Under the pieces are notes generated by a model. The model did no database searches and had not been told where the DNA came from. It saw only the letters and a program-made list of their open reading frames with translations. This document shows, piece after piece, positions 17,321-26,332 of a stretch of DNA of 64,000 nucleotides (positions are counted from its first letter, which is position 1; every line of letters begins with the position of its first letter). The position numbers were made by a program, and so were the translations under genes. The DNA comes from Pantoea sp. SOD02 (lineage in GTDB: Bacteria; Pseudomonadota; Gammaproteobacteria; Enterobacterales; Enterobacteriaceae), in assembly GCF_024707505.1 (NCBI RefSeq), contig NZ_CP102604.1, positions 2,666,001-2,730,000 on the forward strand, in the 5' to 3' direction.

Positions 17321-18445
17321 ATGAAACACTCAACTTTCTCTTTTTATGTTGTTGCGCTGGGCGCCGGTTTAAGCGGCGCCCTGTTCATTCCGACACTCAG
17401 TTTGTTTCTGGCGAATGAACTTAATGTGGCAGCCTGGAAGATCGGTGCCTTTTACAGCGTTAATGCGCTCAGCAGTATTGCTATTAGTCTGTTCATTGCT
17501 CGTTATTCCGATCGTATAAAGCAGCGCCGGCCTCTGTTACTGTTTTGTTTATTCTCGCTCGCGCTTAATTCACTGCTGTTTATCTTCTGCCGTCATTATC
17601 TGTTGCTGATAACACTCGGCTCATTACTTAGCGCCTGTGGCAGCGCGGCGGTGCCCCAGTTGTTCGCGCTTGCACGGCAAACCCGGAGCGACAATACGTT
17701 CAGCGCTATCTTACGCGCCCAATTTTCGCTGGCGTGGGTATTTGGCCCGCCTCTGGCATTCTGGATCATTCATTTGGCCGGCTTCGCCTGGCTTTATTCC
17801 ATCATGTCCGGCTTATTACTCAGCGTTACGCTTCTGGCGCTTACCTTGCCGCCGGGCAATCAAACAGTTGTCGCTAAGCCTGCACAGCCAGATGATCAGC
17901 AACCGCTGGGACAAAACCTGACGTTGCTGATGCTCGCCACCTTGCTGGTGTGGAGCTGCAGCTCACTCTATCTGATTGGCTTTCCTCTGCATCTGGCGCA
18001 GCAGCCCACGCTTTCCGCTGAATGGACCGGCGTTATGTTTGGACTCGCCGCAGCGCTGGAAATCCCGATCATGCTGCTCAGCGCCAGAATGCTCAAGCGC
18101 TGGGGCAAGCAATCACAAATGCAGGCTGCCATGCTGTGCGGCATCATTTTCTATGCCGGTATTTTCTTCAGCAATGGGTTTATTCCATTGATGATACTGC
18201 AATTTTTCAATGCCATTTTTATCGCCATCATCGCTACCGTTGGGCTGTTCTGGTTCCAGGACTTACTGCAACATCGTCAAGGTATGGCGGCAACGCTGTA
18301 TACCAATTCGATGTCCATCGGCGTGCTGATTGCTGGCGTATTACAGGGAATTCTCACCACAGTCTCACCGCTAGCCATCTGGCCAGCGGCCTGTGTGCTG
18401 TTGGTGATGTCATTACTACTGATAACAAAGGTCGACAATGTTTAA
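17321..18445 (+). CDS. SET-like MFS sugar efflux transporter
   Basis: A 374-residue major facilitator with about 12 hydrophobic segments. It resembles the sugar efflux (SetA/SetB) family through FIPTLSLFLANELN in helix 1 and 2, ARYSDRIKQRRPLL in the 2-3 loop and FMLFGLAAALEIPIMLL-type helix 8, here seen as MFGLAAALEIPIML. SET proteins export glucosides, galactosides and sugar analogues. I place the start at 17321 because AAGGA sits 6 bases upstream; the ATG at 17315 overlaps that ribosome site. It lies between the chitobiase and galE genes, where it might export GlcNAc-derived or glycosylated products. Substrate unknown. Confidence 0.8.
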   Translation: MKHSTFSFYVVALGAGLSGALFIPTLSLFLANELNVAAWKIGAFYSVNALSSIAISLFIARYSDRIKQRRPLLLFCLFSLALNSLLFIFCRHYLLLITLGSLLSACGSAAVPQLFALARQTRSDNTFSAILRAQFSLAWVFGPPLAFWIIHLAGFAWLYSIMSGLLLSVTLLALTLPPGNQTVVAKPAQPDDQQPLGQNLTLLMLATLLVWSCSSLYLIGFPLHLAQQPTLSAEWTGVMFGLAAALEIPIMLLSARMLKRWGKQSQMQAAMLCGIIFYAGIFFSNGFIPLMILQFFNAIFIAIIATVGLFWFQDLLQHRQGMAATLYTNSMSIGVLIAGVLQGILTTVSPLAIWPAACVLLVMSLLLITKVDNV

Positions 18446-18501
18446 AAAACCTCATTCGTCGCGCATCGCTGCGCGCATCAAAACACATGGAGTGTACGCA
18501 A

Positions 18502-19536
18502 ATGAATGTCTTAATTACGGGTGGCGCGGGCTATATTGGTTCGCACATTGCCCTTAGCCTGCTGCAGCAAAATCATCATGTGATTGTGCTGGATAATTTG
18601 TGCAATAGCTCGCCAATAGCCTTAACGCGCGTTGAAGCATTGAGCGGAAAGAAAATCACTTTTCATCAGGGCGATATTCGCCGCCGTGCCGATTTAAATC
18701 AGGTTTTTAATCAGCAGCCGATCGATGCCGTGATTCATATGGCGGGTTTGAAATCGGTGAATGAATCGCTGCAAAAGCCGGTGAAATATTATCAGAATAA
18801 TATTGCGGGAACGCTGATGTTGCTGGAAATCATGAAACAGCATCAGGTTAATAAACTTATATTTAGTTCATCTGCCACGGTTTATGGCATCCCGGAAAAA
18901 ATTCCACTGTGCGAAAACTGCGATACCGGTAATACCACCAATCCTTATGGCGCTTCCAAATATATGGTTGAGAAAATAATGGGTGAAGTGGTTGATGCAC
19001 AACCTGACTTAGCCATTACCGCACTGCGTTATTTTAATCCCGCCGGGGCGCATCCCTCCGGCCAGATTGGTGAGCACCCTGAAGGTATTCCCAACAATTT
19101 GCTGCCCTATCTGTTTCAGGTTGCCAATGGACAAAGAGGCAATCTGCCGGTATTTGGAGATGACTATGCAACACCGGATGGCACCGGCGTGCGCGATTAC
19201 ATTCATGTGATGGATCTCGCCGAGGGCCATATTCAGGCGCTGAATCATCTCAAGCCAGGCTATCGTCATTACAATCTGGGCACCGGACAAGGCTACTCGG
19301 TGCTGGAAATCGTGCAGATGTTTGAACAGGTGAGCGGTAAACAGGTTCCTGTCGATATGCGCGCACGCCGTCCTGGCGATGTCGCTATCTGCTTATCCGA
19401 TCCCGGGCAGGCGAAAAAAGAACTTGGCTGGCAGGCAACGCGCGGCCTCGAAGCCATGCTGCGCGATGCGTGGCGCTGGCATACGCAGAATCCGCAGGGT
19501 TATGTTGCACAACCGGCTGGGAACGAAACCTTATGA
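18502..19536 (+). CDS. galE: UDP-glucose/UDP-hexose 4-epimerase (GalE family)
   Basis: A 344-residue extended short-chain dehydrogenase that interconverts UDP-Glc/UDP-Gal and possibly UDP-GlcNAc/UDP-GalNAc. Visible motifs: TGGAGYIG (6-13), the catalytic Y149 and K153 in PYGASKYMVEK at exactly the E. coli GalE numbers, and YNLGTGQGYSV. The ATG at 18502 has GGAG nine bases upstream; extension to 18022 would run through the transporter gene and is rejected. It is not beside galTK, so it probably serves this locus as a paralogue. Its stop overlaps the start of the next gene (ATGATG), implying coupling to the glycosyltransferase-GNAT protein. Confidence 0.9.
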   Translation: MNVLITGGAGYIGSHIALSLLQQNHHVIVLDNLCNSSPIALTRVEALSGKKITFHQGDIRRRADLNQVFNQQPIDAVIHMAGLKSVNESLQKPVKYYQNNIAGTLMLLEIMKQHQVNKLIFSSSATVYGIPEKIPLCENCDTGNTTNPYGASKYMVEKIMGEVVDAQPDLAITALRYFNPAGAHPSGQIGEHPEGIPNNLLPYLFQVANGQRGNLPVFGDDYATPDGTGVRDYIHVMDLAEGHIQALNHLKPGYRHYNLGTGQGYSVLEIVQMFEQVSGKQVPVDMRARRPGDVAICLSDPGQAKKELGWQATRGLEAMLRDAWRWHTQNPQGYVAQPAGNETL

Positions 19537-21398
19537 TGACGCGCGAAACGTTTTTACAGCTCTATGAACGCCAGCTCGCCGCGCTGAAAAAAGGCTTCAC
19601 CGCGCCTGCTACAGCAGACTGGCAGCAAGCGTTCAGCCAGTTTAAGCAGTGGCGGCAACAGCATCAGCCACAGGATGTCGCAGTAGCCGATTTCTCTTCG
19701 ATGTTTGCGGTGCCCACCAGTCGGCTGACGGGAAGCGAGTGTATGTTGCATCGCGTCTGGCTCGGCGGATCAACGCCACTCAACGTCAACCGCACCCTCG
19801 CCCAGTGGCAGCGTGCGATTGAAGCCAGCCACAGTGATTTTCAGCAAACGCTATGGGTGTGGGATGCGCAACAGCTGGCGGCTGATAACCGTTTTGTCGC
19901 TCAGCAGGCAGATAGTGCATTACAGCTGGGCACGCTGTTTCTGCCTGATGCGCTGGTACAGGTGAACAGCCTGAGCGCACTGATGAACGCCTTTGACTGC
20001 GCGCTGGCCGACGTATTACAGCAGCTGCACGACAAACGCTATTACGCCACGCTTTCTGACTTCTTCCGATTGGCCATTCTCACCGAATGCGGCGGCGTTT
20101 ACCTGGATGCCGATACGATCCCCGCTCAACCCGCCACGCTGTTTCTTTGTCAGCCCGAGCTGCCTGATTTTCCTGGCGAGCAGCAGCAGATTAGCTGGCT
20201 AAATTTATTCACTGATGAAACCGGCATGATCATCAGCCATCAAAACAATCCAGTATTGCAGGATTTACAGCGGCGGCTCAGTGAGGTTTATCGTGGCTGG
20301 CCTCAGCCGATTGCAGCTAAAACGCCTGATAGTGAACGCGCCATCTTCGAACCGTTTTATCAATTATGGTGCGAACAATTACAGGTCACGCAGCTTAGCC
20401 ATCAGGACTTTAGCTGTTTTGCCGTATGCGGCTTTGATGCGCCAACGCCACGTGTTTGCGGCATTAAAGGGATGCGCTTACAGGAAGATATTTTAAGTGG
20501 TGAACGTCGGCCGTTAAGTGTTGATGAACAGCATTATTATCAACAAACCGTGAATCAACTTTCGCAACGAGACTGGCAGCTTAGCGATCCATTGCAATTG
20601 GGTGAACTGGTGCCTTTATTTGCCGAGCAGGAAATTTTACAGATTGCCTATGCCCCGCAGCTGCGCGCTGAAATCCCCTATTACCACTATTACGGCGTGC
20701 TTTGTCAGGATCCGCAACTCGATAAAGTGAACGAGTTATTTTGCGATTACCTGATTGCATCAATCGATAAGAAGATATTAGACGGTGGTTTCTGGCAGCC
20801 AGTTTATCGGCCTAAATCTTCAGCGCTTATCTTTAAACCGGGCGTTATTTCTGACCAATATGAACAACGCCGCATGGCGCAGTTAATCTTCAGCACCAGC
20901 TATCTGGAATACTGCTCAGTCGATAATATTTATGCCGCCGACTTAACCACTTTACAGCTGCGACAAAATATCCAACCGTTCCTGCAGCAGATCTCGGTGA
21001 TGTATAACCCGCAGGGAAAAATGATTGGATTCCTCAATGCGGCATCGATTAAGGAATATGATCAGATCAAAGTTGAATACGGCTATCGCAAAGAGGTACG
21101 TGCTCTTGATGAGGCTTACGACGACTTTGTTAATCAATACAGCCAGCCAGATGACTACTTCATCTGCAGCGTAGCCTTCTTGCCCGAGGAACAGGGGAAA
21201 GGCTGCTTCAATCAAGTTCTGTCACGCATGATTGAGCAGGCTAAACAGCAAAAATTGCGCCGCATCACGTTGTGTGTCTGGCAATCTAACCCGGCTTATA
21301 CGATCTATCGCAAGAAAGGGTTTACCGTGATAGACAGGATGAAACAGGAGGTTGCGCGGTTTAATGACGAAATCGTATTTATGGCATTGACGCTTTAA
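19533..21398 (+). CDS. Putative DXD glycosyltransferase fused to a GNAT acetyltransferase
   Basis: A 621-residue cytoplasmic protein with no signal peptide. The N-terminal half has the layout of TcdA/TcdB/Och1-type GT-A enzymes: LHRVWLGGSTPLN (72-84), SDFFRLAIL, and GGVYLDADT with the metal-binding D192-A-D194. The C-terminal part (about 430-621) looks like a GNAT domain, with the acetyl-CoA loop EEQGKGC (Q554-G555-K556-G557) and the family YRKKGF motif. I do not recognise a named homologue. The start is the ATG at 19533 or 19536 overlapping the galE stop. GalE could supply UDP-Gal or UDP-GalNAc, and the GNAT part could acetylate the amino group of the product or acceptor; both are inference. 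Acceptor unknown. Confidence 0.72.
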   Translation: MMTRETFLQLYERQLAALKKGFTAPATADWQQAFSQFKQWRQQHQPQDVAVADFSSMFAVPTSRLTGSECMLHRVWLGGSTPLNVNRTLAQWQRAIEASHSDFQQTLWVWDAQQLAADNRFVAQQADSALQLGTLFLPDALVQVNSLSALMNAFDCALADVLQQLHDKRYYATLSDFFRLAILTECGGVYLDADTIPAQPATLFLCQPELPDFPGEQQQISWLNLFTDETGMIISHQNNPVLQDLQRRLSEVYRGWPQPIAAKTPDSERAIFEPFYQLWCEQLQVTQLSHQDFSCFAVCGFDAPTPRVCGIKGMRLQEDILSGERRPLSVDEQHYYQQTVNQLSQRDWQLSDPLQLGELVPLFAEQEILQIAYAPQLRAEIPYYHYYGVLCQDPQLDKVNELFCDYLIASIDKKILDGGFWQPVYRPKSSALIFKPGVISDQYEQRRMAQLIFSTSYLEYCSVDNIYAADLTTLQLRQNIQPFLQQISVMYNPQGKMIGFLNAASIKEYDQIKVEYGYRKEVRALDEAYDDFVNQYSQPDDYFICSVAFLPEEQGKGCFNQVLSRMIEQAKQQKLRRITLCVWQSNPAYTIYRKKGFTVIDRMKQEVARFNDEIVFMALTL

Positions 21399-21418
21399 TC
21401 TTACTGAGATCAAATTAT

Positions 21419-21449
21419 CCGGTGCGAACGGTTATTCAATTCGCACCGG
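21419..21449 (+). terminator. Hairpin after the glycosyltransferase-GNAT gene
   Basis: A perfect 10-bp stem (CCGGTGCGAA with TTCGCACCGG) around an 11-base loop, 21 bp after the stop. No T tract, so its strength as a terminator is uncertain, but it marks the likely end of the chiP row. Confidence 0.6.
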
Positions 21450-21586
21450 AAGCGTTGGAAATTGAGATAAACAAGCAAAGTCTTAAAGAGTTGGTTGCAC
21501 CTTGATGCTTATCAACTTTATCACACCAGAAAAAAGGCCTAATTGCGCTCCGGAATTGAAAAAAATCACCATCTCCGGAAGCGATA

Positions 21587-21784
21587 ATGAAATTATTCAG
21601 CTTTATTCCACACGCACATCGTTGGCATAACATCTCTATCACGCGCAAAGGCGCAATATCACCTTCTGGCCGCATCTGTCTTGCCACTTACGTTCAGGCG
21701 CAATGTAAAGGCTGTGAAGAGCAACTGCATAAAATCTATTATCGTGATATTACTGATGCGGAAGCGCTACGCTGGCTGGCTTAG
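21587..21784 (+). CDS. Small protein with three cysteines, unknown function
   Basis: A 65-residue open frame in the gap between two operons, with GGAAG ahead of the ATG. It begins MKLFSFIPHAHRWH and has C31 and a CKGC pair (C40, C43) plus several His, so a small metal-binding or zinc-ribbon-like fold is conceivable. No signal peptide or membrane segment is visible. I do not recognise it. Support is moderate: an own ribosome site, sensible composition and no overlapping gene on either strand. Confidence 0.5.
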   Translation: MKLFSFIPHAHRWHNISITRKGAISPSGRICLATYVQAQCKGCEEQLHKIYYRDITDAEALRWLA

Positions 21785-21880
21785 CCTTAAACTCCATCAA
21801 AAAAACAACAATAATGTATTTTTTATTGTGGAGCGACTAAATAAAAATGTTTTTACTAAATCGAAACTGTAGGTCATGCG

Positions 21881-22510
21881 TTATAGTTTATTCAGATCTA
21901 ATCTAAAAATGTCGTGTTCCTGCTGCAAGCCTAGCTTACGCATTGCAGCACGCTTCTGAGTGCTAATAGTCTTAACACTTCGGTTTAACCTTAGTGCGAT
22001 TTGAGAAACGTTTAAACCCGCATGTAGATACTCAAGCACCGTTATTTCTTTAGCCGTCAAACGCTGACACATTAATGATTCAGGATTACTCAGTGTGAGC
22101 ATTGATGCACTTTCACTTTCTTTTCTCAGCAAAGCAACTCGATTAACATGCTGTAATCCAGCCAGAATATGATCTGATTCCTGAGTCTTGCAAAAATAAC
22201 CCTGAACCTTTGGCGCCAATGAATTACTTAATATTTTATGAGAAGGACAATCCCCTAAAGTAACAAGCGACATATGCTTATGCTCTGCATTCAAACGATT
22301 AATGACAGATACCAGGTTAGCGTCATTTTCCGGTCTGGAGCAATCAATGATTGCCATATCTGCTGAAACCAGGCTCAGTGAAAAGAAAAGCTCACGACTA
22401 TTTAGGCAGCAGTCAGATACAACAAAGCTTGTCTCACTTTCAATAATTCGTTTCAGCCCAAATAAGAAAAGAGGATGATCATCCAAAATAATAATTCGGG
22501 TGTGCGTCAT
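21881..22510 (-). CDS. NarL/RcsB-type response regulator of the fimbrial locus
   Basis: A 209-residue regulator with a receiver domain (D10, D11, candidate phospho-acceptor D56, K108) and a LuxR-type helix-turn-helix (about 145-200: LTAKEITVLEYLHAGLN and the recognition helix KTISTQKRAAMRKLG). The recognition helix resembles RcsB (KTISSQKKSAM) and the regulator at 31574. It begins 41 bp after the fimbrial tip-subunit gene on the same strand, so it is probably the last gene of the fimbrial operon and may give feedback control. The kinase partner is likely one of the two hybrid kinases at 32-37 kb (inference). Confidence 0.85.
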   Translation of the reverse strand: MTHTRIIILDDHPLFLFGLKRIIESETSFVVSDCCLNSRELFFSLSLVSADMAIIDCSRPENDANLVSVINRLNAEHKHMSLVTLGDCPSHKILSNSLAPKVQGYFCKTQESDHILAGLQHVNRVALLRKESESASMLTLSNPESLMCQRLTAKEITVLEYLHAGLNVSQIALRLNRSVKTISTQKRAAMRKLGLQQEHDIFRLDLNKL

Positions 22511-22551
22511 ATTTAACCTTCAGTTTAATTTAAATCACTATCACAGCTAAG

Positions 22552-23640
22552 TTACTGAATGCTGATGGTGTAAGTAGCAACTGCATTGAAAGCCCCATTA
22601 TCTGTATGCTTACCTGCCGGCATATACCGTAACCACCAATAGAAAGTTTCCACAAAATGGCTTTTATCACTACCATGATCGGCGTCATAGTTCATGGGGA
22701 CTTTTTCACCGAATTTAAGCCAGTTTAATTCTTCACGTTGAGTTGAATAGCGAATAGCCAAATCATCGATTGAGGTAGCCAGTGCCGTCGTATCACCACT
22801 ATGCAGTTCACCCGCAGTGAAAGTAATTGCTACGTTATAGTTATTGCTTGCACTATCGCGCAATGGTGAGCAGGCTACTTCGATCCGTGTTGCCGCCATC
22901 GATCCCAGTGTTATCTCTTTTGTTCCGGCTGGTGGTCGATGAACATTGCCAAACATCACCTGGCGATCACCGCCACCTACCAGCGTACAGCTGGCTTCTG
23001 TCGCAATTACTGGTGCTAGCAAGCCACTATTCATGATATCGATGGATTGCTGATTGATGCCCTCCCCGCCCAACATGACTGCTCCACCGTTCTCCAGCCG
23101 CAGCGATCTGTGTGACTCGATAGGCGTGTTATGGCTGATCTTAATCAGCTGCGCTTTCAGTGAAAACGTAAACTGTCGTTTCTCTTCACCTTCCCGGCTG
23201 ATTCGACAGCCAGCAGCATTTCCGGCACGTATGGTACCCATGCCCTGGCACTGTGAACCCGCGCTTTGCGCTTCTGTCATTAATCGCACGCCTATGCCTG
23301 GAACATTGGTGGCCAGAATATCCTGCCCCGGTCCCTTCCAGGCGAGCGTGCCGCTATCCTTTACGCCGAAAGAGACTTGCTGGGCAATTGGGCCCTCACA
23401 CTGTACACCCACGGTTATCAGTGAAAGCGAGGTTTCGCCGACCTCACTGTATAGCGGAGTTGCTGCAGGAATTTTAACTACGCTGTTCATCGGTTGCTGA
23501 CGGTTTTCGGTGTAGCTGCAACCTGCTGGCAAATCGGGTAACGTTAAAGTTTGTGCTAACAGTGGCGAGCTCCATAAAACGATGTTTATTATGGCCACGC
23601 TGGTCAGAAGCACAGGACACGAAGCAAATTTTCTGGTCAT
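22552..23640 (-). CDS. Fimbrial tip-like adhesin/minor subunit
   Basis: A 362-residue secreted protein with a signal peptide ending near SSPLLAQ (about residue 30). The N-terminal half may be a lectin-like domain. The C-terminal part has pilin-type features: a cysteine in EASCTLVGGG, beta-strand pattern, and a terminal beta-strand ending YTISIQ that could be donated to the chaperone and usher. Its place directly after the usher gene (12 bp) and its double pilin length argue for a tip adhesin, analogous to YehA or FimH in layout. Receptor unknown. Confidence 0.8.
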   Translation of the reverse strand: MTRKFASCPVLLTSVAIINIVLWSSPLLAQTLTLPDLPAGCSYTENRQQPMNSVVKIPAATPLYSEVGETSLSLITVGVQCEGPIAQQVSFGVKDSGTLAWKGPGQDILATNVPGIGVRLMTEAQSAGSQCQGMGTIRAGNAAGCRISREGEEKRQFTFSLKAQLIKISHNTPIESHRSLRLENGGAVMLGGEGINQQSIDIMNSGLLAPVIATEASCTLVGGGDRQVMFGNVHRPPAGTKEITLGSMAATRIEVACSPLRDSASNNYNVAITFTAGELHSGDTTALATSIDDLAIRYSTQREELNWLKFGEKVPMNYDADHGSDKSHFVETFYWWLRYMPAGKHTDNGAFNAVATYTISIQ

Positions 23641-23652
23641 ACGATGTTCCTG

Positions 23653-26283
23653 TTAATTGCGCTGGCAGAGGTTTTGCACCTGCAGCGGAACGCCCTCAAT
23701 TTGGCTGTCGCTGGCAGATTTAAGGTCAAATGGCGCCAGACACTGCTTGTCACTGCCTCTGCCCCACTGCACGCTCAACTTGCCTTTATCTGGCATACCG
23801 GAGATGTAGAGCTGGCCTTCATCCCCCACAATGCCAGTGATCGGATCTGCGTTTTTTTCATCCATCAACGTGGCGGTGGCACCGAATGGCACATATCCAC
23901 CGCTTGCCTGACGCAATGTCATCATCACCTGATGACCACGCTGCGTTGGGAAATCAGCAAGCACCACGGCCCCGCGGGTTGGCGTCACTGAGGTGGAGGT
24001 CTGATTCAATGCAACGTTGTGTTTGAGGCCCTTTGGATCAAGTGAGACGCTGGTACGACGATAAGGCGTGGTCCATGGCACCACGGCATAGCCGCGTCCG
24101 TCGGTTTTCAGGTTGGTTTGGCTGTTGACAGCAATGTTGGCAGCACCCGGCGCACGCACCAGTGTCACTGTATCGCCAAGATCCTGTGCTAGCGTCACGC
24201 CATAAGGATGCGCAACGATACCGCCACTCACGCCGTAGTTAATCTGCTGTTGAGTGTTACTGCGGTTATAGCCGGCAGACACGATGCCTTTGCTGCCACG
24301 ATAGCTAGCGGCAAGGTTGCTGCTGTCGTTGTCTTTACCGATTGTCTGGCTCAGGTTGTAATTCAGCGCATTGCCTTCAAAGGCACTACCGCTCAGTCCC
24401 GCCTGTTGCGTGGTGCCTTGCCCTTTGCTTTGCACCATGCCGTAGTTGAGTCGCATGCTACTCAGCGCAGAATATCTGTCACCACCCGCCAGCCAGTTAC
24501 TGATCGGCACCGAGGCGGTTAATGCCATCCGGCGATCCTCGCGACCGCTGTCGGTATCTTGCGACTGGCTGAGGTTAATGCCGTAATTAACACCCCATAG
24601 ATTGCTGTTATAACCCAGCGTATAGGTGCGCAGTTCACCGGGCTTATTCCAGTAATCGCGTTGTGAACCGGAGATGTACATCGAACCAAAGTCGCCCAAT
24701 GACTGGTTAAGCGTGAGCTGAAACTCACCGCGTGGACGATAGTTGCTGTTCATAACTCCGCTGGTGGTATCGGTGAACGCATCCTGTAAGTTGTAGTAGC
24801 CTTCTGTCGAGTAGCGATAGGCGGCCAGCGCCACTGAGGTGCCGGTTTCAATCACGCTGCGCGAGTAACGCACGCGATAAGATTGACCCTCGCTCTTCTC
24901 GCCGTTCGGCAAGGTGGCATTCGACTGCGTAACATCCGCCGATACCGCACCAAAGCGCCCTAATCCCACACCGACGCCAGCGCTGCCCGACAGATACTGT
25001 TTCGCTAACTGAATGCCGCCATATACCGTGATGCTATTCGGCAGACCATAAATCAACGTACCCTGAACGAAACGTGCAGTGCCCTCTTTGATCGCGCCGC
25101 TGCTGCTGCGTAGTTTACCCATGACCATTGCGTACTTTAACTGCCCTTCGCGCTGCATTATGGCAATTGAGGAGTACGGTTGAGTGAAGGAGCGCTCACT
25201 GCCGTCGTTCTCTTTGACCGTCACCACCAGATCGCCGCTGAGCGATGCCGGATAGAGATCGGTTATTTCAAACGGTCCCGGCGGCACATAAGACTGATAA
25301 ATTACTCCGCCATTCTGGCGAATAGTAATTTCCGCGCCGGATTCAGAGATGCCACGGATCACCGGAGCAAAGCCGCGCAGGCTGTCCGGCAACATGCTGT
25401 CATCCGACAACAGCTGGCCGCCTTGAAATTGCACGCTATCAAATACATCGCCGGGCGTAGTGCTGTCACCAACGATCAGCTGCCCTTTAATCGCATGAAT
25501 ATCACGCTGCAAATAGGTGCTGATAACATTGAAATCAGAGGTTTTATTCCGTGAATCGTTGCGCTGCTGCCAGGTGGCGTAGCTACGTAAGCGCCAGCTC
25601 CCCAGATTGAGGCCGCCGCGTAAATTCGCATAAAGCGCATCGCTGTTACTTTGGTAGCCATTTCCGGTGGTGCGAGTCTGGTTACCAGTCAGGTTGTAGC
25701 TTAACAGCGCGGCGGGTAATCCCTGATCCCAGCTGGCAGGATCAACTTCACCTTGCGCCCGACGCTGCATCAGCATTTGCGGCATACTAATATTGAGTTT
25801 CAGCGTGGCAAATTCGAAATCAATTTGCGCCGAAGGAATAACATTACGGATGTCATTAATTACTTTATCGGCCGGTAAATCAGCCAACTCTTTTACCGCG
25901 TTAACGCGCAGACCAAAACTCTCATACTGCTGACGGGTGAATTGTGGCACCAGTTGATTATTTTCATTGCTGATAAACTCAACCGTTTTTTCATCAATGT
26001 AAGCATTATTGATGTAAATTCTGACCAGATAGCTTCCCGGCGCCTGCCCACCCGCTTCGAAATGCGATAGATCGGCAATTTCGCCCATTGTAGGATTATC
26101 GGTGCCAATCGAAAGCAGTGCTGGGTTAAAATATTCACTGGCAGAAGCGTTCTTGATTCCCACACTAAACAAGCCGCTAATTAACAGCGTATGATAAATG
26201 ACTGTACTGAGCGTTTTCTTACGAAAAAAAGAGCATGTCAGACCATTTGCAGGCGGGCTGCAATTATCATTATTTAATTTCAT
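23653..26283 (-). CDS. Fimbrial outer membrane usher protein
   Basis: An 876-residue FimD/PapC-type usher that forms the 24-strand outer membrane pore and orders subunits. It has a signal region ending near NASAS (about residue 49), the N-terminal domain starting YFNPALL, a PapC-type middle barrel with the plug region (TDLYPASLSGDLVVTVKE in two parts TDLYPASLSG and DLVVTVKE), and C-terminal domains with RGAVVLADF and PFGATATLMD. The C-terminus carries a cysteine pair (KQCLAPF, QNLCQ). It lies 49 bp after the chaperone gene in a normal chaperone-usher order. Confidence 0.95.
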   Translation of the reverse strand: MKLNNDNCSPPANGLTCSFFRKKTLSTVIYHTLLISGLFSVGIKNASASEYFNPALLSIGTDNPTMGEIADLSHFEAGGQAPGSYLVRIYINNAYIDEKTVEFISNENNQLVPQFTRQQYESFGLRVNAVKELADLPADKVINDIRNVIPSAQIDFEFATLKLNISMPQMLMQRRAQGEVDPASWDQGLPAALLSYNLTGNQTRTTGNGYQSNSDALYANLRGGLNLGSWRLRSYATWQQRNDSRNKTSDFNVISTYLQRDIHAIKGQLIVGDSTTPGDVFDSVQFQGGQLLSDDSMLPDSLRGFAPVIRGISESGAEITIRQNGGVIYQSYVPPGPFEITDLYPASLSGDLVVTVKENDGSERSFTQPYSSIAIMQREGQLKYAMVMGKLRSSSGAIKEGTARFVQGTLIYGLPNSITVYGGIQLAKQYLSGSAGVGVGLGRFGAVSADVTQSNATLPNGEKSEGQSYRVRYSRSVIETGTSVALAAYRYSTEGYYNLQDAFTDTTSGVMNSNYRPRGEFQLTLNQSLGDFGSMYISGSQRDYWNKPGELRTYTLGYNSNLWGVNYGINLSQSQDTDSGREDRRMALTASVPISNWLAGGDRYSALSSMRLNYGMVQSKGQGTTQQAGLSGSAFEGNALNYNLSQTIGKDNDSSNLAASYRGSKGIVSAGYNRSNTQQQINYGVSGGIVAHPYGVTLAQDLGDTVTLVRAPGAANIAVNSQTNLKTDGRGYAVVPWTTPYRRTSVSLDPKGLKHNVALNQTSTSVTPTRGAVVLADFPTQRGHQVMMTLRQASGGYVPFGATATLMDEKNADPITGIVGDEGQLYISGMPDKGKLSVQWGRGSDKQCLAPFDLKSASDSQIEGVPLQVQNLCQRN

Positions 26284-26332
26284 ATTATTTTCTGTTAATT
26301 ACAGCCAATGGGAATAACATTATCAGTAGTAT

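Noticed and set aside
18022..18501. N-terminal extension of GalE through the transporter gene
   Set aside because: The extension is the transporter gene read out of frame; GalE proteins start at the Rossmann strand and a good ribosome site precedes 18502.
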